64,000 nucleotides of DNA from Firmicutes bacterium HGW-Firmicutes-2 (GCA_002841495.1 PGZV01000005.1:285212-349211); one strand, 5' to 3'. Positions 46,962 to 56,269 are shown, counted from the stretch's first letter. The notes: generated from the sequence alone by a model not told the origin. Program-made: numbers and translations.

Positions 46962-47228
46962 ATGGAAAAAATGGAAGTGAAAGGCTTTTTAAAAGGCATA
47001 GGGATGACTTTGATTATCATGTCTATCGTTTTTTATGGGCTCATTGTCAATCTGCAAACGACTCAGAACAAACCAATATATACCAATGAAGAAATCGTCG
47101 AAATGGCCAGAGATTTAGGTATGATTTACATAACGGAAATCAAGGATGTTGACCTATTGACAAAGGATTATATTATAAAAATGGCGAAAAGCTATGGTAT
47201 GGATTATAAGGAAGCAACTTCGAAATAG
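46962..47228 (+). CDS. Small single-span membrane protein
   Basis: An 88-residue protein with a short cytoplasmic start, one membrane helix (about residues 9-28), and an outside helical domain with two similar segments, NEEIVEMARDLGM and KDYIIKMAKSYGM. No family recognised. ATG 46962 has GAGG just upstream. It is the last gene before the weak terminator and the rpsB promoters, so it closes the array. Confidence 0.7.
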   Translation: MEKMEVKGFLKGIGMTLIIMSIVFYGLIVNLQTTQNKPIYTNEEIVEMARDLGMIYITEIKDVDLLTKDYIIKMAKSYGMDYKEATSK

Positions 47229-47246
47229 TAGAAGTTACTTCCTTTA
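47210..47246 (+). terminator. Weak terminator at the end of the motility array
   Basis: GGAAGCAACTTC (47210-47221) and GAAGTTACTTCC (47231-47242) pair over 12 bp with one mismatch, followed by TTTATT and then a T-rich stretch. The first arm overlaps the end of the preceding gene. Confidence 0.5.
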
Positions 47247-47324
47247 TTAATGATTGATTTTTTTAGTATGGTCAAAGGTTAAATAAACCCAACGTTTAGG
47301 ACCCCAAGTTCAATCGGAAAGTTG

Positions 47325-47333
47325 TGTTATAAT
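47325..47333 (+). promoter_or_regulatory. Extended minus-10 promoter-like element upstream of rpsB
   Basis: TGTTATAAT at 47325-47333, without a clear minus-35. It would add a longer leader to rpsB than the better promoter just downstream. Confidence 0.4.
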
Positions 47334-47335
47334 GC

Positions 47336-47364
47336 TTGCTAAAGTGACCTTGATATGATACAAT
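47336..47364 (+). promoter_or_regulatory. Putative sigma-A promoter of rpsB-tsf
   Basis: TTGCTA at 47336-47341 and TACAAT at 47359-47364 are 17 bases apart, with a TG one base before the minus-10. The resulting leader of about 100 bases before rpsB includes short inverted segments and is where S2 autoregulation would act in other bacteria; no known S2 motif was recognised. Confidence 0.6.
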
Positions 47365-47475
47365 AGCAGACGTGAAAATAGCACGCATTTGGATTTTTGA
47401 CAAGGTGCCACCAAAGTGTGGTCTGTGAAAAAGATGAAAAATGCGGAAGAAATCAACCAAAACGGAGGTACTAAA

Positions 47476-48195
47476 ATGGGCGTTATTTCAATGAAACAAT
47501 TACTAGAAGCAGGAGTTCACTTCGGTCATCAAACAAGAAGATGGAACCCAAAAATGAAAGAGTATATCTACACTGAAAGAAATGGGATATACATCATTGA
47601 CTTACAAAAAACAACTGGTCTTGTTGACAAAGCATACTATGCAATTAAAGATGTCGTAGCTGATGGCGGCACAGTATTGTTTGTCGGTACAAAAAAGCAA
47701 GCACAAGAATCCATCAAATCAGAAGCAGAACGTTGTGGCATGTTCTACATCAATCAAAGATGGTTGGGTGGAATGCTAACAAACTTCAAGACCATTCAAG
47801 GTCGTGTGAAACGATTGAAAGAACTTGAAAGAATGCAAGAAGATGGTTCATTTGATTTATACACAAAAAAAGAAGTCATCGGTATGAAGCATGAAATGGA
47901 AAAACTTGAGAAAAACCTTGGTGGTATCAAGGAAATGAAGAAAATTCCTGATATTATTTTTATTGTAGACCCAAGAAAAGAAAGAATTGCAATACAAGAA
48001 GCACATATTCTAAATATTCCTCTTGTATCCATTGTAGATACAAACTGTGATCCGGACGAAATCGATTATGTTATTCCAGGTAATGATGATGCCATCAGAG
48101 CTGTAAAATTATTAACAGGAAAAATGGCAGATGCAGTTATTGAAGCAAATCAAGGATTACAAAACCATCCAGCAGAAGAAGCGCAAAAAAAATAA
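47476..48195 (+). CDS. rpsB: 30S ribosomal protein S2
   Basis: Ribosomal protein of the small-subunit back side, needed for S1 binding and mRNA entry. The 239-residue product has [22 protein letters not shown], the S2 signature, and [20 protein letters not shown]. The ATG at 47476 follows ACGGAGG; in-frame GTG at 47416 lies in the leader and lacks a site. tsf follows after 23 bases. Confidence 0.97.
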   Translation: MGVISMKQLLEAGVHFGHQTRRWNPKMKEYIYTERNGIYIIDLQKTTGLVDKAYYAIKDVVADGGTVLFVGTKKQAQESIKSEAERCGMFYINQRWLGGMLTNFKTIQGRVKRLKELERMQEDGSFDLYTKKEVIGMKHEMEKLEKNLGGIKEMKKIPDIIFIVDPRKERIAIQEAHILNIPLVSIVDTNCDPDEIDYVIPGNDDAIRAVKLLTGKMADAVIEANQGLQNHPAEEAQKK

Positions 48196-48218
48196 GATAA
48201 CATTATGGAGGTAAGATC

Positions 48219-49139
48219 ATGGCAGTTACAGCAGCAATGGTAAAAGAATTAAGAGAAAGCACCGGCGCAGGTATGATGGATTGTAAAAATGCATTGACTG
48301 AAGCAAATGGGGACATGGAAAAAGCAGTAGAGGTACTAAGAGAAAAAGGTCTTGCAAAAGCAGCTAAAAAAGCAGGTAGAATAGCAGCAGAAGGACTTGT
48401 AGATACATTTGTTGATGGCAACATCGCTTCAATTGTTGAAGTGAATTCAGAGACAGACTTTGTGGCCAAGAATGACTTGTTCAAAAATTATGTTAAAGAA
48501 GTGGCTAAACAAGCAGCAAAAACAACAACAGAAGATATTGACAGCTTTTTGGCTGAAGAAAGTCTTTTTGTAGCCGGTTCAACAGTTAACGAAGTTTTAA
48601 CCAGTAAGATATCCGTTATTGGAGAAAACCTAAAGATTAGACGTTTCAAAAAAGTAGTCGTTGAAAACGGAGTTGTTGCTTCTTACATCCATATGGGTGG
48701 CAAGATTGGCGTACTTGTAGAACTTGAGTCAGATGTGGTAAATGATGCCGTTGTTGAATGCGGACGCAACCTTGCTATGCAAATTGCAGCAGTAAGCCCA
48801 CTTCATGTTGACCGTTCAGAAGTTTCAGATGAATACGTTGAAAAAGAGCGTTCAATTCTAAAAGAACAAGCAAAAAATGAAAATCCGGACAAACCGGACA
48901 GCATCATTGATAAAATGATTATAGGCCGTTTGAATAAGCAACTCAAAGAAATCTGTCTTTTGGATCAACCCTATGTAAAAGACGGTGATTTAACAGTGGC
49001 GAAATATGTTGAGCTAGTTGCCAAAGAGCAAGGCGCTAACCTTAAAGTCAAGGCATTTACACGTTTTGAAACAGGCGAGGGTATTGAGAAGAAATCAGAA
49101 AACTTTGCTGAAGAAGTTGCAAGACAAATGCAAAGCTAA
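48219..49139 (+). CDS. tsf: Elongation factor Ts
   Basis: Nucleotide exchange factor for EF-Tu. The 306-residue product has the N-terminal UBA-like helix domain with VKELRESTGAGMMDCKNALTE, the core signature SETDFVAKNDLF, and the second subdomain with MQIAAVSPL. Length is normal for a Firmicute. A strong terminator follows. Confidence 0.97.
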   Translation: MAVTAAMVKELRESTGAGMMDCKNALTEANGDMEKAVEVLREKGLAKAAKKAGRIAAEGLVDTFVDGNIASIVEVNSETDFVAKNDLFKNYVKEVAKQAAKTTTEDIDSFLAEESLFVAGSTVNEVLTSKISVIGENLKIRRFKKVVVENGVVASYIHMGGKIGVLVELESDVVNDAVVECGRNLAMQIAAVSPLHVDRSEVSDEYVEKERSILKEQAKNENPDKPDSIIDKMIIGRLNKQLKEICLLDQPYVKDGDLTVAKYVELVAKEQGANLKVKAFTRFETGEGIEKKSENFAEEVARQMQS

Positions 49140-49152
49140 AAGTATAAATGAA

Positions 49153-49178
49153 GAAGCACGGTTGTGCTTCTTTTTTTT
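49153..49178 (+). terminator. Rho-independent terminator after tsf
   Basis: GAAGCAC (49153-49159) and GTGCTTC (49164-49170) form a 7-bp stem with a GGTT loop, followed by eight T. Confidence 0.9.
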
Positions 49179-49230
49179 AGACTGGTAAATAATCCAAACT
49201 TATGTTAAATTAATTATTAGAGGTGTTGAG

Positions 49231-49935
49231 ATGTCGAATTATAAAAGAGTATTGTTAAAACTTAGTGGTGAAGCACTGGCAGGCGACAAGTCCGTAGGGT
49301 TCGATGAAACCAACGTGATGGTTGTAGCAAACCAGGTAAAAAAGCTGATTGAAAAAGGTGTTGAAATCGGTGTGGTTATTGGTGGCGGCAACTTTTGGCG
49401 GGGAAGAAGCAGTAAAATAATGGATCGGACCAAAGCGGATGAAATCGGTATGATGGCAACCATCATGAATGCCTTATACACATCAGCGATGTTTCGAACC
49501 ATTGGTATTGATACCATTGTACAAACCCCTTTTGAGGTAGGTATGATGACAGAACGCTTCTCTAAGGATTCAGCAGTGAATCATTTGAAAAACGGCTGTG
49601 TGGTCTTTTTTGCCGGCGGTACAGGTCATCCTTACTTTTCAACGGATACAGGTGCAGCACTTAGAGCTATCGAGATTGAGGCTGAGATTATACTACTGGC
49701 TAAAAACATCGATGGCGTCTATGACTCAGATCCAAAGATCAATGATCAAGCGATTAAGTATGATACCATCAGTTTATCAGAAGTTATAACAAAGAATCTC
49801 AAAGTCATGGACCATACGGCAGCTATTATGTGCCTTGAGCACAAGATGCCTATGTCAGTATTTTATTTAAATGATGAAGACAGTATCGTCAACGCCGTCA
49901 GTGACAAAATAAATGGAACCGTTGTAACGGTATAG
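49231..49935 (+). CDS. pyrH: Uridylate kinase
   Basis: Hexameric UMP kinase giving UDP for nucleic acid and peptidoglycan precursors. The 234-residue product has the amino-acid-kinase start RVLLKLSGEAL, GVVIGGGNFWRGR, and FFAGGTGHPYFSTDTGAALRA, as in bacterial PyrH. AGAGGTGTTGAG precedes the ATG. frr follows after 11 bases. Confidence 0.97.
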   Translation: MSNYKRVLLKLSGEALAGDKSVGFDETNVMVVANQVKKLIEKGVEIGVVIGGGNFWRGRSSKIMDRTKADEIGMMATIMNALYTSAMFRTIGIDTIVQTPFEVGMMTERFSKDSAVNHLKNGCVVFFAGGTGHPYFSTDTGAALRAIEIEAEIILLAKNIDGVYDSDPKINDQAIKYDTISLSEVITKNLKVMDHTAAIMCLEHKMPMSVFYLNDEDSIVNAVSDKINGTVVTV

Positions 49936-49946
49936 GAGGACTTAGT

Positions 49947-50501
49947 ATGTATGATGAATTGAAAAAATATGAGGACAAAATGGATAAAACAGTCCAAGTA
50001 CTTGAAGGTGAGTTTATCAGTATTCGTGCAGGAAGAGCTAACCCTCATGTTCTTGACAAAGTGACGGTTGATTATTATGGTCAACCGACACCTCTCAACC
50101 AAGTTGGCAATATTACAGTACCTGAAGCAAGGGTACTTATGATTCAACCTTGGGATGTTAAGATTGTAAAAGACATTGAGAGAGCGCTACATGCCTCAGA
50201 CATCGGTATAACACCAAACAGTGATGGTAAGATTATTCGTTTAATTTTTCCGGAGCTAACGGAAGAACGCCGTATGGAACTAACAAAAGACATCAAGAAA
50301 AAAGGCGAAGAATCAAAAATCGCCATAAGAAATATACGACGTGATGCCATCGACCATTTTAAGAGAGCTGAAAAAGCCCATGAAATTACAGAAGATGATT
50401 TGAAAGATTTGGAAGATCAGACTCAAAAATTAACAGACCGTTTTATCTTAGACATAGATAACCATGTGACGAACAAGACAAAAGAGATCATGACCGTATA
50501 A
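49947..50501 (+). CDS. frr: Ribosome recycling factor
   Basis: Splits the post-termination ribosome with EF-G. The 184-residue product has the three-helix bundle and hinge domain; signatures are FISIRAGRANPHVLDKVTVDYYG and VPEARVLMIQPWD, and RRDAIDHFK near the C-terminus. Strong TAGGAGG site. Confidence 0.97.
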   Translation: MYDELKKYEDKMDKTVQVLEGEFISIRAGRANPHVLDKVTVDYYGQPTPLNQVGNITVPEARVLMIQPWDVKIVKDIERALHASDIGITPNSDGKIIRLIFPELTEERRMELTKDIKKKGEESKIAIRNIRRDAIDHFKRAEKAHEITEDDLKDLEDQTQKLTDRFILDIDNHVTNKTKEIMTV

Positions 50502-50525
50502 GTTAAAACAGTAGATACAGTGATT

Positions 50526-50550
50526 GCCCCTCGTAGGAGGGGCGTTTTAG
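50526..50550 (+). terminator. Putative terminator or attenuator between frr and uppS
   Basis: GCCCCTC (50526-50532) pairs with GAGGGGC (50537-50543), followed by a short GTTTTAG. The T-run is weak, so partial read-through to uppS is likely. Confidence 0.6.
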
Positions 50551-50582
50551 TAGAGGCATGAATATACTATATTGAGGTGGCT

Positions 50583-51314
50583 ATGGCCGATATGACAACA
50601 ACAGACCAATTGAATATACCAAAGCACGTTGCCATTATTATGGATGGTAACGGCAGATGGGCAAAGAAACAAGGGAAAAATAGGACCTATGGACATAAAA
50701 GCGGGAGTGATAACCTGAAGGTTATTGCTCGTGCTGCTAGTAGCATGGGCATTAAGTTTCTCACTGTGTATGCCTTTTCTACAGAAAATTGGAAGCGACC
50801 CTCTTCGGAAGTTTCTTTTTTGATGGGATTATTGCGCCAGTATTTAAAAGACAGCATAAAAAACGCCCAAAAAGACAATATGCGGGTTATTGTAATCGGA
50901 AGAAGGTCGGACTTGGAGCCGGACATCAAAGAAGCCATTGAAAGCTTAGAGGCTGCATCAAAGAATCATACAGGATTGACCTTGCAGATTGCTATAAATT
51001 ATGGCGGAAGAGATGAGATTATTAGAGCGATTAAAGCTTATGAAATAGAAAAAGAAAAGAACCCTAACATAGAATTAGATGAAACCCTATTTGGAGATTT
51101 TTTAGATACCAAAGATATTCCGGATCCGGAACTCATGATAAGAACCAGTGGTGAAGTCAGATCCAGCAACTTCTTGATTTGGCAATTGGCTTACAGTGAA
51201 TTTTTCTTTGTGAAAAAGCACTGGCCGGAATTTACTAGTGAAGACTTGATGGAGGCGATAAAAGCCTACAATAAAGTGAGTAGAAGATTTGGAGGTCTTA
51301 AAGATGAAAGCTAG
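50583..51314 (+). CDS. uppS: Undecaprenyl diphosphate synthase (isoprenyl transferase)
   Basis: Cis-prenyltransferase that makes the C55 carrier for cell-wall synthesis. The product is about 243 residues, with the catalytic aspartate in HVAIIMDGNGRWAKKQGKNR near residue 21, YAFSTENWKRP, and DPELMIRTSGEVRSSNFLIWQLAYSE-type segment near 51126-51200. ATG 50583 has GAGGTGG upstream; GTG 50577 and ATG 50592 are in frame. It overlaps cdsA. Confidence 0.96.
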   Translation: MADMTTTDQLNIPKHVAIIMDGNGRWAKKQGKNRTYGHKSGSDNLKVIARAASSMGIKFLTVYAFSTENWKRPSSEVSFLMGLLRQYLKDSIKNAQKDNMRVIVIGRRSDLEPDIKEAIESLEAASKNHTGLTLQIAINYGGRDEIIRAIKAYEIEKEKNPNIELDETLFGDFLDTKDIPDPELMIRTSGEVRSSNFLIWQLAYSEFFFVKKHWPEFTSEDLMEAIKAYNKVSRRFGGLKDES

Positions 51315-52107
51315 AATTATAACATCAGTTATATTATTGCCGTTAATCATTTTTTTATTATGGTATGGTAAACTACCATTAATCATTGTTCTTTGTGGTG
51401 TAACCATCATAGGCCTTCATGAATTTTTTAACGCTGTAAGGCTAGAAGATCAACTTATAAGGGGCATGGCATTTCTACTTGTTATGATGACCTATGTTTT
51501 CTTCTGGTTGGGAGATTATACCTATATGAATCTATCCGTTTTAATATTCATAGCTTTGGCTTTAGGTGTTTATGTTTTTAAATACCCTAAGATTTCTTTA
51601 GAACAATTAGGCTTCTTAGCCTTTGGTATTATTTATATTCTCTATTTGTTGCTACACATAGCTTTTGTGAGAGAGACCACACCGGAGGGTATATGGTCAG
51701 TATGGCTTATATTCATCATTGCTTTTGGTAGTGATAGTTCGGCCTACTTTGTAGGGGTTAATTTCGGGAGGCATAAGTTGGTACCAAAGCTAAGTCCAAA
51801 AAAAACCATTGAAGGTGCTGTTGGTGGCATTGTGGGTGCAGGTATTTTATGTACAATTTTTGGTGTCGTTATGCAACAATATGGTTTTGTGGACACCTGG
51901 GTGACATTACCTATGTATTTTGTAATCGGTATTCTAGGTTCAGTGGTCTCCCAGATTGGTGACTTAGTCGGATCAGCCATGAAGCGACAAACACAGATCA
52001 AAGATTTTGGCACCATCATACCCGGACACGGTGGTATCTTAGACCGACTGGACAGCATACTTTTCACAGCACCATATGTCTATATCATCGTAACTATGCT
52101 ATACTAG
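51304..52107 (+). CDS. cdsA: Phosphatidate cytidylyltransferase
   Basis: Membrane enzyme that makes CDP-diacylglycerol. The 267-residue product has about eight membrane segments and the CdsA signature near the C-terminus: VVSQIGDLVGSAMKRQTQIKDFG and IPGHGGILDRLDS. ATG 51304 lies eight bases after a GGAGG site inside the end of uppS. Confidence 0.96.
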   Translation: MKARIITSVILLPLIIFLLWYGKLPLIIVLCGVTIIGLHEFFNAVRLEDQLIRGMAFLLVMMTYVFFWLGDYTYMNLSVLIFIALALGVYVFKYPKISLEQLGFLAFGIIYILYLLLHIAFVRETTPEGIWSVWLIFIIAFGSDSSAYFVGVNFGRHKLVPKLSPKKTIEGAVGGIVGAGILCTIFGVVMQQYGFVDTWVTLPMYFVIGILGSVVSQIGDLVGSAMKRQTQIKDFGTIIPGHGGILDRLDSILFTAPYVYIIVTMLY

Positions 52108-52138
52108 AATTTAGAGAAATAATATAAAGAGGGTACAT

Positions 52139-53275
52139 ATGCGTAAAATAACCATACTAGGATCGACAGGATCGATTGGTAAACAGACTCTGGAAGTCAT
52201 CAGAGAGCAAAAAAACATTGAAGTTGTCGCATTGACAGCCAATCAGAATATAGAGTTACTTGAACAACAGATTATAGAGTTTAAACCCAAATGTGTTGTG
52301 GTCATGGATGAAAAAAAAGCCATGAAACTACAGAAGATAATTGGTAGCAAGACGGAAGTTTTATGGGGTATGGATGGTTTAATAACCGTGGCAACCCTTA
52401 GTGAAATCAACCTAGTCGTAACAGCAATAGTGGGTATGATTGGGCTTAGGCCAACCATAGCTGCTATTAAGTCAGGCAAAGACATTGCACTGGCTAACAA
52501 AGAAACACTGGTAACAGCCGGTGCTATCATTATGGATTTGGTAAAAAAACATAAGGTTCGGTTATTACCTGTAGATAGTGAGCATTCAGCCATCTTTCAG
52601 TGCCTAAACGGCGAACAAGCATCAGCGGTTGAATCCATTATCTTAACAGCTTCAGGTGGACCATTTCGTGGGTATACGAAGGCGCGTTTAGAAGAAGTGT
52701 CATTGGAACAGGCATTAAAACATCCCAACTGGTCCATGGGTGCCAAGATTACTGTAGACTCATCTACACTCGTAAATAAGGGACTAGAAGTGATAGAAGC
52801 CAAATGGTTGTTTGATTTAAGTAGAGAACAGATACAGGTGGTTGTTCATCCTCAAAGTATCGTCCATTCCATGGTAGAATTCATTGACGGATCCATCATC
52901 GCTCAAATGGGATTACCGGATATGAAGTTGCCCATACAATACGCATTGGCATATCCGGACCGAGTAAGCAACCCATATCCAAGATTAAAGCTAAATGAAA
53001 TCGGCACACTAACCTTTGAAAAACCGGATTTACAAGTTTTCAAAGGATTGGCGTTGGCATATGATGCTTTAAAAGAAGGCGGTTCTATGCCGATTGTCTA
53101 TAACGCTGCGAATGAAACGGCAGTTGCCATGTTTTTGAAACAAGAAATAAAGTATAAAGATATTGTCAAAATCATAGATCATGCTATGACAAAGCATCAT
53201 GTGACAGTATGTAAAGATGAAACCGAAGTAATAGAAATAGAGAGCTGGACAAAGAATATTGTCAGAAATAGGTGA
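52139..53275 (+). CDS. dxr: 1-deoxy-D-xylulose 5-phosphate reductoisomerase
   Basis: Second step of the MEP isoprenoid pathway, NADPH-dependent. The 378-residue product has the nucleotide motif GSTGSIGKQTLEV near residue 8, ANKETLVTAGAIIM, LPVDSEHSAIFQCL (metal and substrate binding), and PNWSMGAKITVDSSTLVNKGLEVIEA-type segment near 52730-52800. With ispG downstream it shows that this organism uses the MEP route. Confidence 0.97.
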   Translation: MRKITILGSTGSIGKQTLEVIREQKNIEVVALTANQNIELLEQQIIEFKPKCVVVMDEKKAMKLQKIIGSKTEVLWGMDGLITVATLSEINLVVTAIVGMIGLRPTIAAIKSGKDIALANKETLVTAGAIIMDLVKKHKVRLLPVDSEHSAIFQCLNGEQASAVESIILTASGGPFRGYTKARLEEVSLEQALKHPNWSMGAKITVDSSTLVNKGLEVIEAKWLFDLSREQIQVVVHPQSIVHSMVEFIDGSIIAQMGLPDMKLPIQYALAYPDRVSNPYPRLKLNEIGTLTFEKPDLQVFKGLALAYDALKEGGSMPIVYNAANETAVAMFLKQEIKYKDIVKIIDHAMTKHHVTVCKDETEVIEIESWTKNIVRNR

Positions 53276-53280
53276 TAAGT

Positions 53281-54315
53281 ATGAGCATTTTAGTATCCGT
53301 ATTAATATTCGGATTAATTGTATTGATACATGAATTAGGACATTTTTTATTTGCTAGAAAAGCAGGCATATTGGTGGAAGAATTTGCCATCGGCATGGGT
53401 CCGAAGATTGTAGGTAAAAAAGTAGGAGATACCTTGTATTCCATAAGAGCCATTCCTTTTGGTGGTTTTTGCAGAATGCTTGGTGAAGATCAAGAAGTGG
53501 AAAACGACCCTAGAGCGTACTCAAGCAAGTCACCATGGGCCAGATTCCAAGTTATTTTTGCAGGTCCCTTGTTTAATTTTATATTAGCATTTTTGTTTTC
53601 AATTGTGTATATCAGTTTGGTTGGCGGCACAACCTCTACCATCAGTGAAGTTGTAGAAGGCTATCCGGCATATGAGTCCGGAATACAAGTAGGTGACCGT
53701 ATTGTGGGCTACAATAATAAAACAGTCCTAACATCCAAGGAAGTTAGGATCTATCTAAACTCAGAAAAACCAAGTCAAATGGAGTTGACCGTCAAACGTG
53801 GCGGCGAGAAAATAAGCTATGTGATGGAACCGATCATGGGAGAAGACGGAATCTATCGTCTTGGGGTTAATTTTGCACTGATTGACATTAGAAATCCCAT
53901 AGAAATCCTTAAAAATGCGGCGATAGAAATCGTATTTTGGATAAAAATCGTCATCTATTCCTTAGGCTTGTTGGTGACCGGTGGCATATCCGGAAATGAT
54001 ATTGCCGGTCCCGTGGGGATTGTTGGTGAGATCAGCAGCGGTTATCAAGAGAGTATTCAATACGGTATAAAATCCGTCATAGCCACAGTGTCCTTTTATA
54101 TTGTGCTGCTAAGTGCGAACCTAGGTGTTATGAACCTGTTACCTATCCCTGCTCTTGACGGCGGTCGAATCGTTTTCATAGCGATAGAGGCTCTAAGAGG
54201 CAAACCTGTTGATCCTAACAAAGAAGGTTTTATTCACTTTGTCGGTTATGTATTGCTCATGATTTTAATGGTGCTCATTTTGTTTAATGACATTTTTAAA
54301 GCCGCTTTTTCATAG
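53281..54315 (+). CDS. rseP: Site-2 intramembrane protease RseP/RasP
   Basis: Zinc metalloprotease that cuts transmembrane segments of anti-sigma factors and signal peptide remnants. The 344-residue product has the zinc motif HELGH at residues 17-21 in the first membrane helix, a PDZ domain at about residues 120-195, and the third ligand region LLPIPALDGGR near residue 283. ATG 53281 is preferred to GTG 53272, which lies too close to the dxr stop. Confidence 0.95.
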   Translation: MSILVSVLIFGLIVLIHELGHFLFARKAGILVEEFAIGMGPKIVGKKVGDTLYSIRAIPFGGFCRMLGEDQEVENDPRAYSSKSPWARFQVIFAGPLFNFILAFLFSIVYISLVGGTTSTISEVVEGYPAYESGIQVGDRIVGYNNKTVLTSKEVRIYLNSEKPSQMELTVKRGGEKISYVMEPIMGEDGIYRLGVNFALIDIRNPIEILKNAAIEIVFWIKIVIYSLGLLVTGGISGNDIAGPVGIVGEISSGYQESIQYGIKSVIATVSFYIVLLSANLGVMNLLPIPALDGGRIVFIAIEALRGKPVDPNKEGFIHFVGYVLLMILMVLILFNDIFKAAFS

Positions 54316-54339
54316 AAAGTGAAACCCCATACAAGAAAA

Positions 54340-54449
54340 GAAGCTTCGCTTCGTTATGAGCTCTGCTCATATTTCTGAACGGTTCGACAGGAAAGATTTT
54401 TGACGTAATCTGCCACGCTTCAAGGCTGAGTACTAAAGTATAACTTTCC
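54340..54449 (+). repeat. Hairpin-rich intergenic segment
   Basis: The 165-base gap after rseP holds several inverted repeats: GAAGC/GCTTC with a triloop (54340-54352), ATGAGC/GCTCAT with a triloop (54356-54370), and a distant pair GGAAAG (54390-54395) / CTTTCC (54444-54449). No gene or promoter is evident. It may be a dispersed intergenic element of this genome or a transcript-end structure; no T-run follows any stem. Confidence 0.5.
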
Positions 54450-54480
54450 AAGAGAACAAGAGAACAAAGGAGATAAAATT

Positions 54481-55650
54481 ATGTTGAATTTTGAATTTGA
54501 TAATAAAACAAAAATAATATTTGGAAAAAAAGTAGAAGAACAGGTTGGTGAGCTAACAAGAGCCAATGCAACAAAAGTGTTGCTCCATTATGGTGGTGGT
54601 AGCATCAAAGCAAGTGGTCTGTATGACCGAGTGATAAACAGCTTAAAAGAAGCCGGTGTTGCGTATGTAGAACTTGGCGGTGTTGTCGCCAATCCAAGAG
54701 TAAGTTTGGTACGTGAAGGCATAAAGTTATGCCGCGAAGAACAAGTAGACTTTATCTTGGCCGTTGGCGGTGGTAGTGTCATAGATTCAGCCAAAGGTAT
54801 AGCAGCAGGTTTCTATTACCAAGGCGATGTATGGGAATTATATATGAGAGAAGGCACCTTTGATGCCTGTCTACCAATAGGTGTTGTACTTACAATCCCC
54901 GCAGCAGGCAGTGAATCCAGTGGTGGATCCGTGGTTACCAATGAAGATGGTCTATGGAAAAGAGATATTGGTAGTTTGAATCTTAGACCGGTATTTGCCC
55001 TTCTTAACCCAGAGTTGACCTATACCTTACCGAACTATCAAACGGCATGCGGCATATCAGATATGTTGGCCCATGTTATGGAACGATATTTTACCAGAGT
55101 CATTAAAGTGGATCTAACAGATCGATTGGCTGAGGCAATTATGAAGAGTGTCATCAAGCAAGCCCATATTCTGAACCATATGCCGGATGACTATGATGCC
55201 AGAGCAGAGATTATGTGGGCAGGTACATTGGCACACAATGATTTGGTGGGTACTGGACGACAAGGCGATTGGTCATCCCATGGTATCGAACATGAACTCA
55301 GTGGCATCTATGATATTGCTCACGGCGCAGGTCTCAGCATTGTTTTCCCAGCATGGATGAAACATGTCTATAAAACAGATATACCTCGATTTGCCCAATT
55401 TGCGAACCGTGTGTTTGATATAGAAATCAATACCATGAACCTTGAAGAAACAGCGATCAAAGGTATTGAAGCTATGGAAAGTTTTTATACACTAATCGGT
55501 ATGCCTACGCGACTCACACAAGTAAATATTGATGACACACGATTTGAAGAAATGGCCGACAAAGCCACCAGTAACGATACAACCACTATGGGTTCTTTTG
55601 TACAGTTAACTAAAGCGGATATAATGGCAATCTTTGAATTGGCAAAATAA
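54481..55650 (+). CDS. Iron-containing alcohol dehydrogenase (butanol dehydrogenase type)
   Basis: Group III metal-dependent alcohol dehydrogenase, likely NAD(P)H-dependent reduction of aldehydes in fermentation. The 389-residue product has the nucleotide-binding GGGSVIDSAKGIAAG near residue 98, AAGSESSGGSVVTNE, and the metal histidines in LAHVMERYF, SHGIEHELSG and DIAHGAGLSI. Closest in pattern to the BdhA/YqdD subfamily. ACAAAGGAG site upstream. Substrate cannot be read from the sequence. Confidence 0.93.
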   Translation: MLNFEFDNKTKIIFGKKVEEQVGELTRANATKVLLHYGGGSIKASGLYDRVINSLKEAGVAYVELGGVVANPRVSLVREGIKLCREEQVDFILAVGGGSVIDSAKGIAAGFYYQGDVWELYMREGTFDACLPIGVVLTIPAAGSESSGGSVVTNEDGLWKRDIGSLNLRPVFALLNPELTYTLPNYQTACGISDMLAHVMERYFTRVIKVDLTDRLAEAIMKSVIKQAHILNHMPDDYDARAEIMWAGTLAHNDLVGTGRQGDWSSHGIEHELSGIYDIAHGAGLSIVFPAWMKHVYKTDIPRFAQFANRVFDIEINTMNLEETAIKGIEAMESFYTLIGMPTRLTQVNIDDTRFEEMADKATSNDTTTMGSFVQLTKADIMAIFELAK

Positions 55651-55709
55651 AGATATTAAGAAGCGAGATTATTATGACTTTTATTACTTTTAATGGACAT
55701 TCCGTCTTA

Positions 55710-55738
55710 TTGACGATGGACCTGTTTTGTGATAAAGT
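55710..55738 (+). promoter_or_regulatory. Putative promoter of the ferritin-like gene
   Basis: TTGACG at 55710-55715 and TAAAGT at 55733-55738 are 17 bases apart, with TG before the minus-10, in the gap after the alcohol dehydrogenase. Confidence 0.5.
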
Positions 55739-55802
55739 ATTAACACACAACAACTTCAACTAACATTTTATAAACTATTTATTATGGAAAAGAGGGATTA
55801 AG

Positions 55803-56258
55803 ATGAAACCATCATTTTCAAATCTAGAAGTCATTAAATTTGCTATAGGCATGGAAGATATGGGTATTGTATTTTATGAAGATTATGCTAAGAAGTCCGA
55901 TGGAGAGATTAGAACACTATTCTTAAGACTGGCAGATGATGAACGTCGCCACAAAGCATTTTTTCAAAGCCTATTAGATGATACCGAAAAAGAAGCAGGC
56001 GCTTTTGACTATATGTTTGATGAATCCGTAACCAGTTTTTTTGAAGCATTTGCTCAAAGTGCAGGATTCTCAAGAGAAATCAAAGACATTGAAACCAATA
56101 GAGAAGCCATCTTAGAAGGCATAACTACAGAAACACTAACCATTGAATATTACAAAGATTTACTAACGTATTCCAAAGAAAAAACTAAAGAAACATTGGA
56201 AATCATCATCAAAGAAGAAGAAGGACATTTAGCACTGCTTAATGGATTACTTAAATAA
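55803..56258 (+). CDS. Rubrerythrin-type ferritin-like diiron protein
   Basis: A 151-residue four-helix bundle of the rubrerythrin/ferritin-like group. Diiron ligand motifs are seen: E in GMEDMGIVFYEDYAK, DDERRH near residue 46, and a second pair, TTETLTIEYYKD and KEEEGHLALL near the C-terminus. There is no rubredoxin domain, so it is a stand-alone bundle (erythrin type). A peroxide- or oxygen-detoxifying role is inferred. Its 3-prime side carries the structured RNA segment below. Confidence 0.88.
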   Translation: MKPSFSNLEVIKFAIGMEDMGIVFYEDYAKKSDGEIRTLFLRLADDERRHKAFFQSLLDDTEKEAGAFDYMFDESVTSFFEAFAQSAGFSREIKDIETNREAILEGITTETLTIEYYKDLLTYSKEKTKETLEIIIKEEEGHLALLNGLLK

Positions 56259-56269
56259 TACTAAAGTTT

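Noticed and set aside
54375-54390. GGTTCGA at 54381 resembling a tRNA T-loop
   Set aside because: No acceptor stem, anticodon arm or D-loop can be drawn around it.
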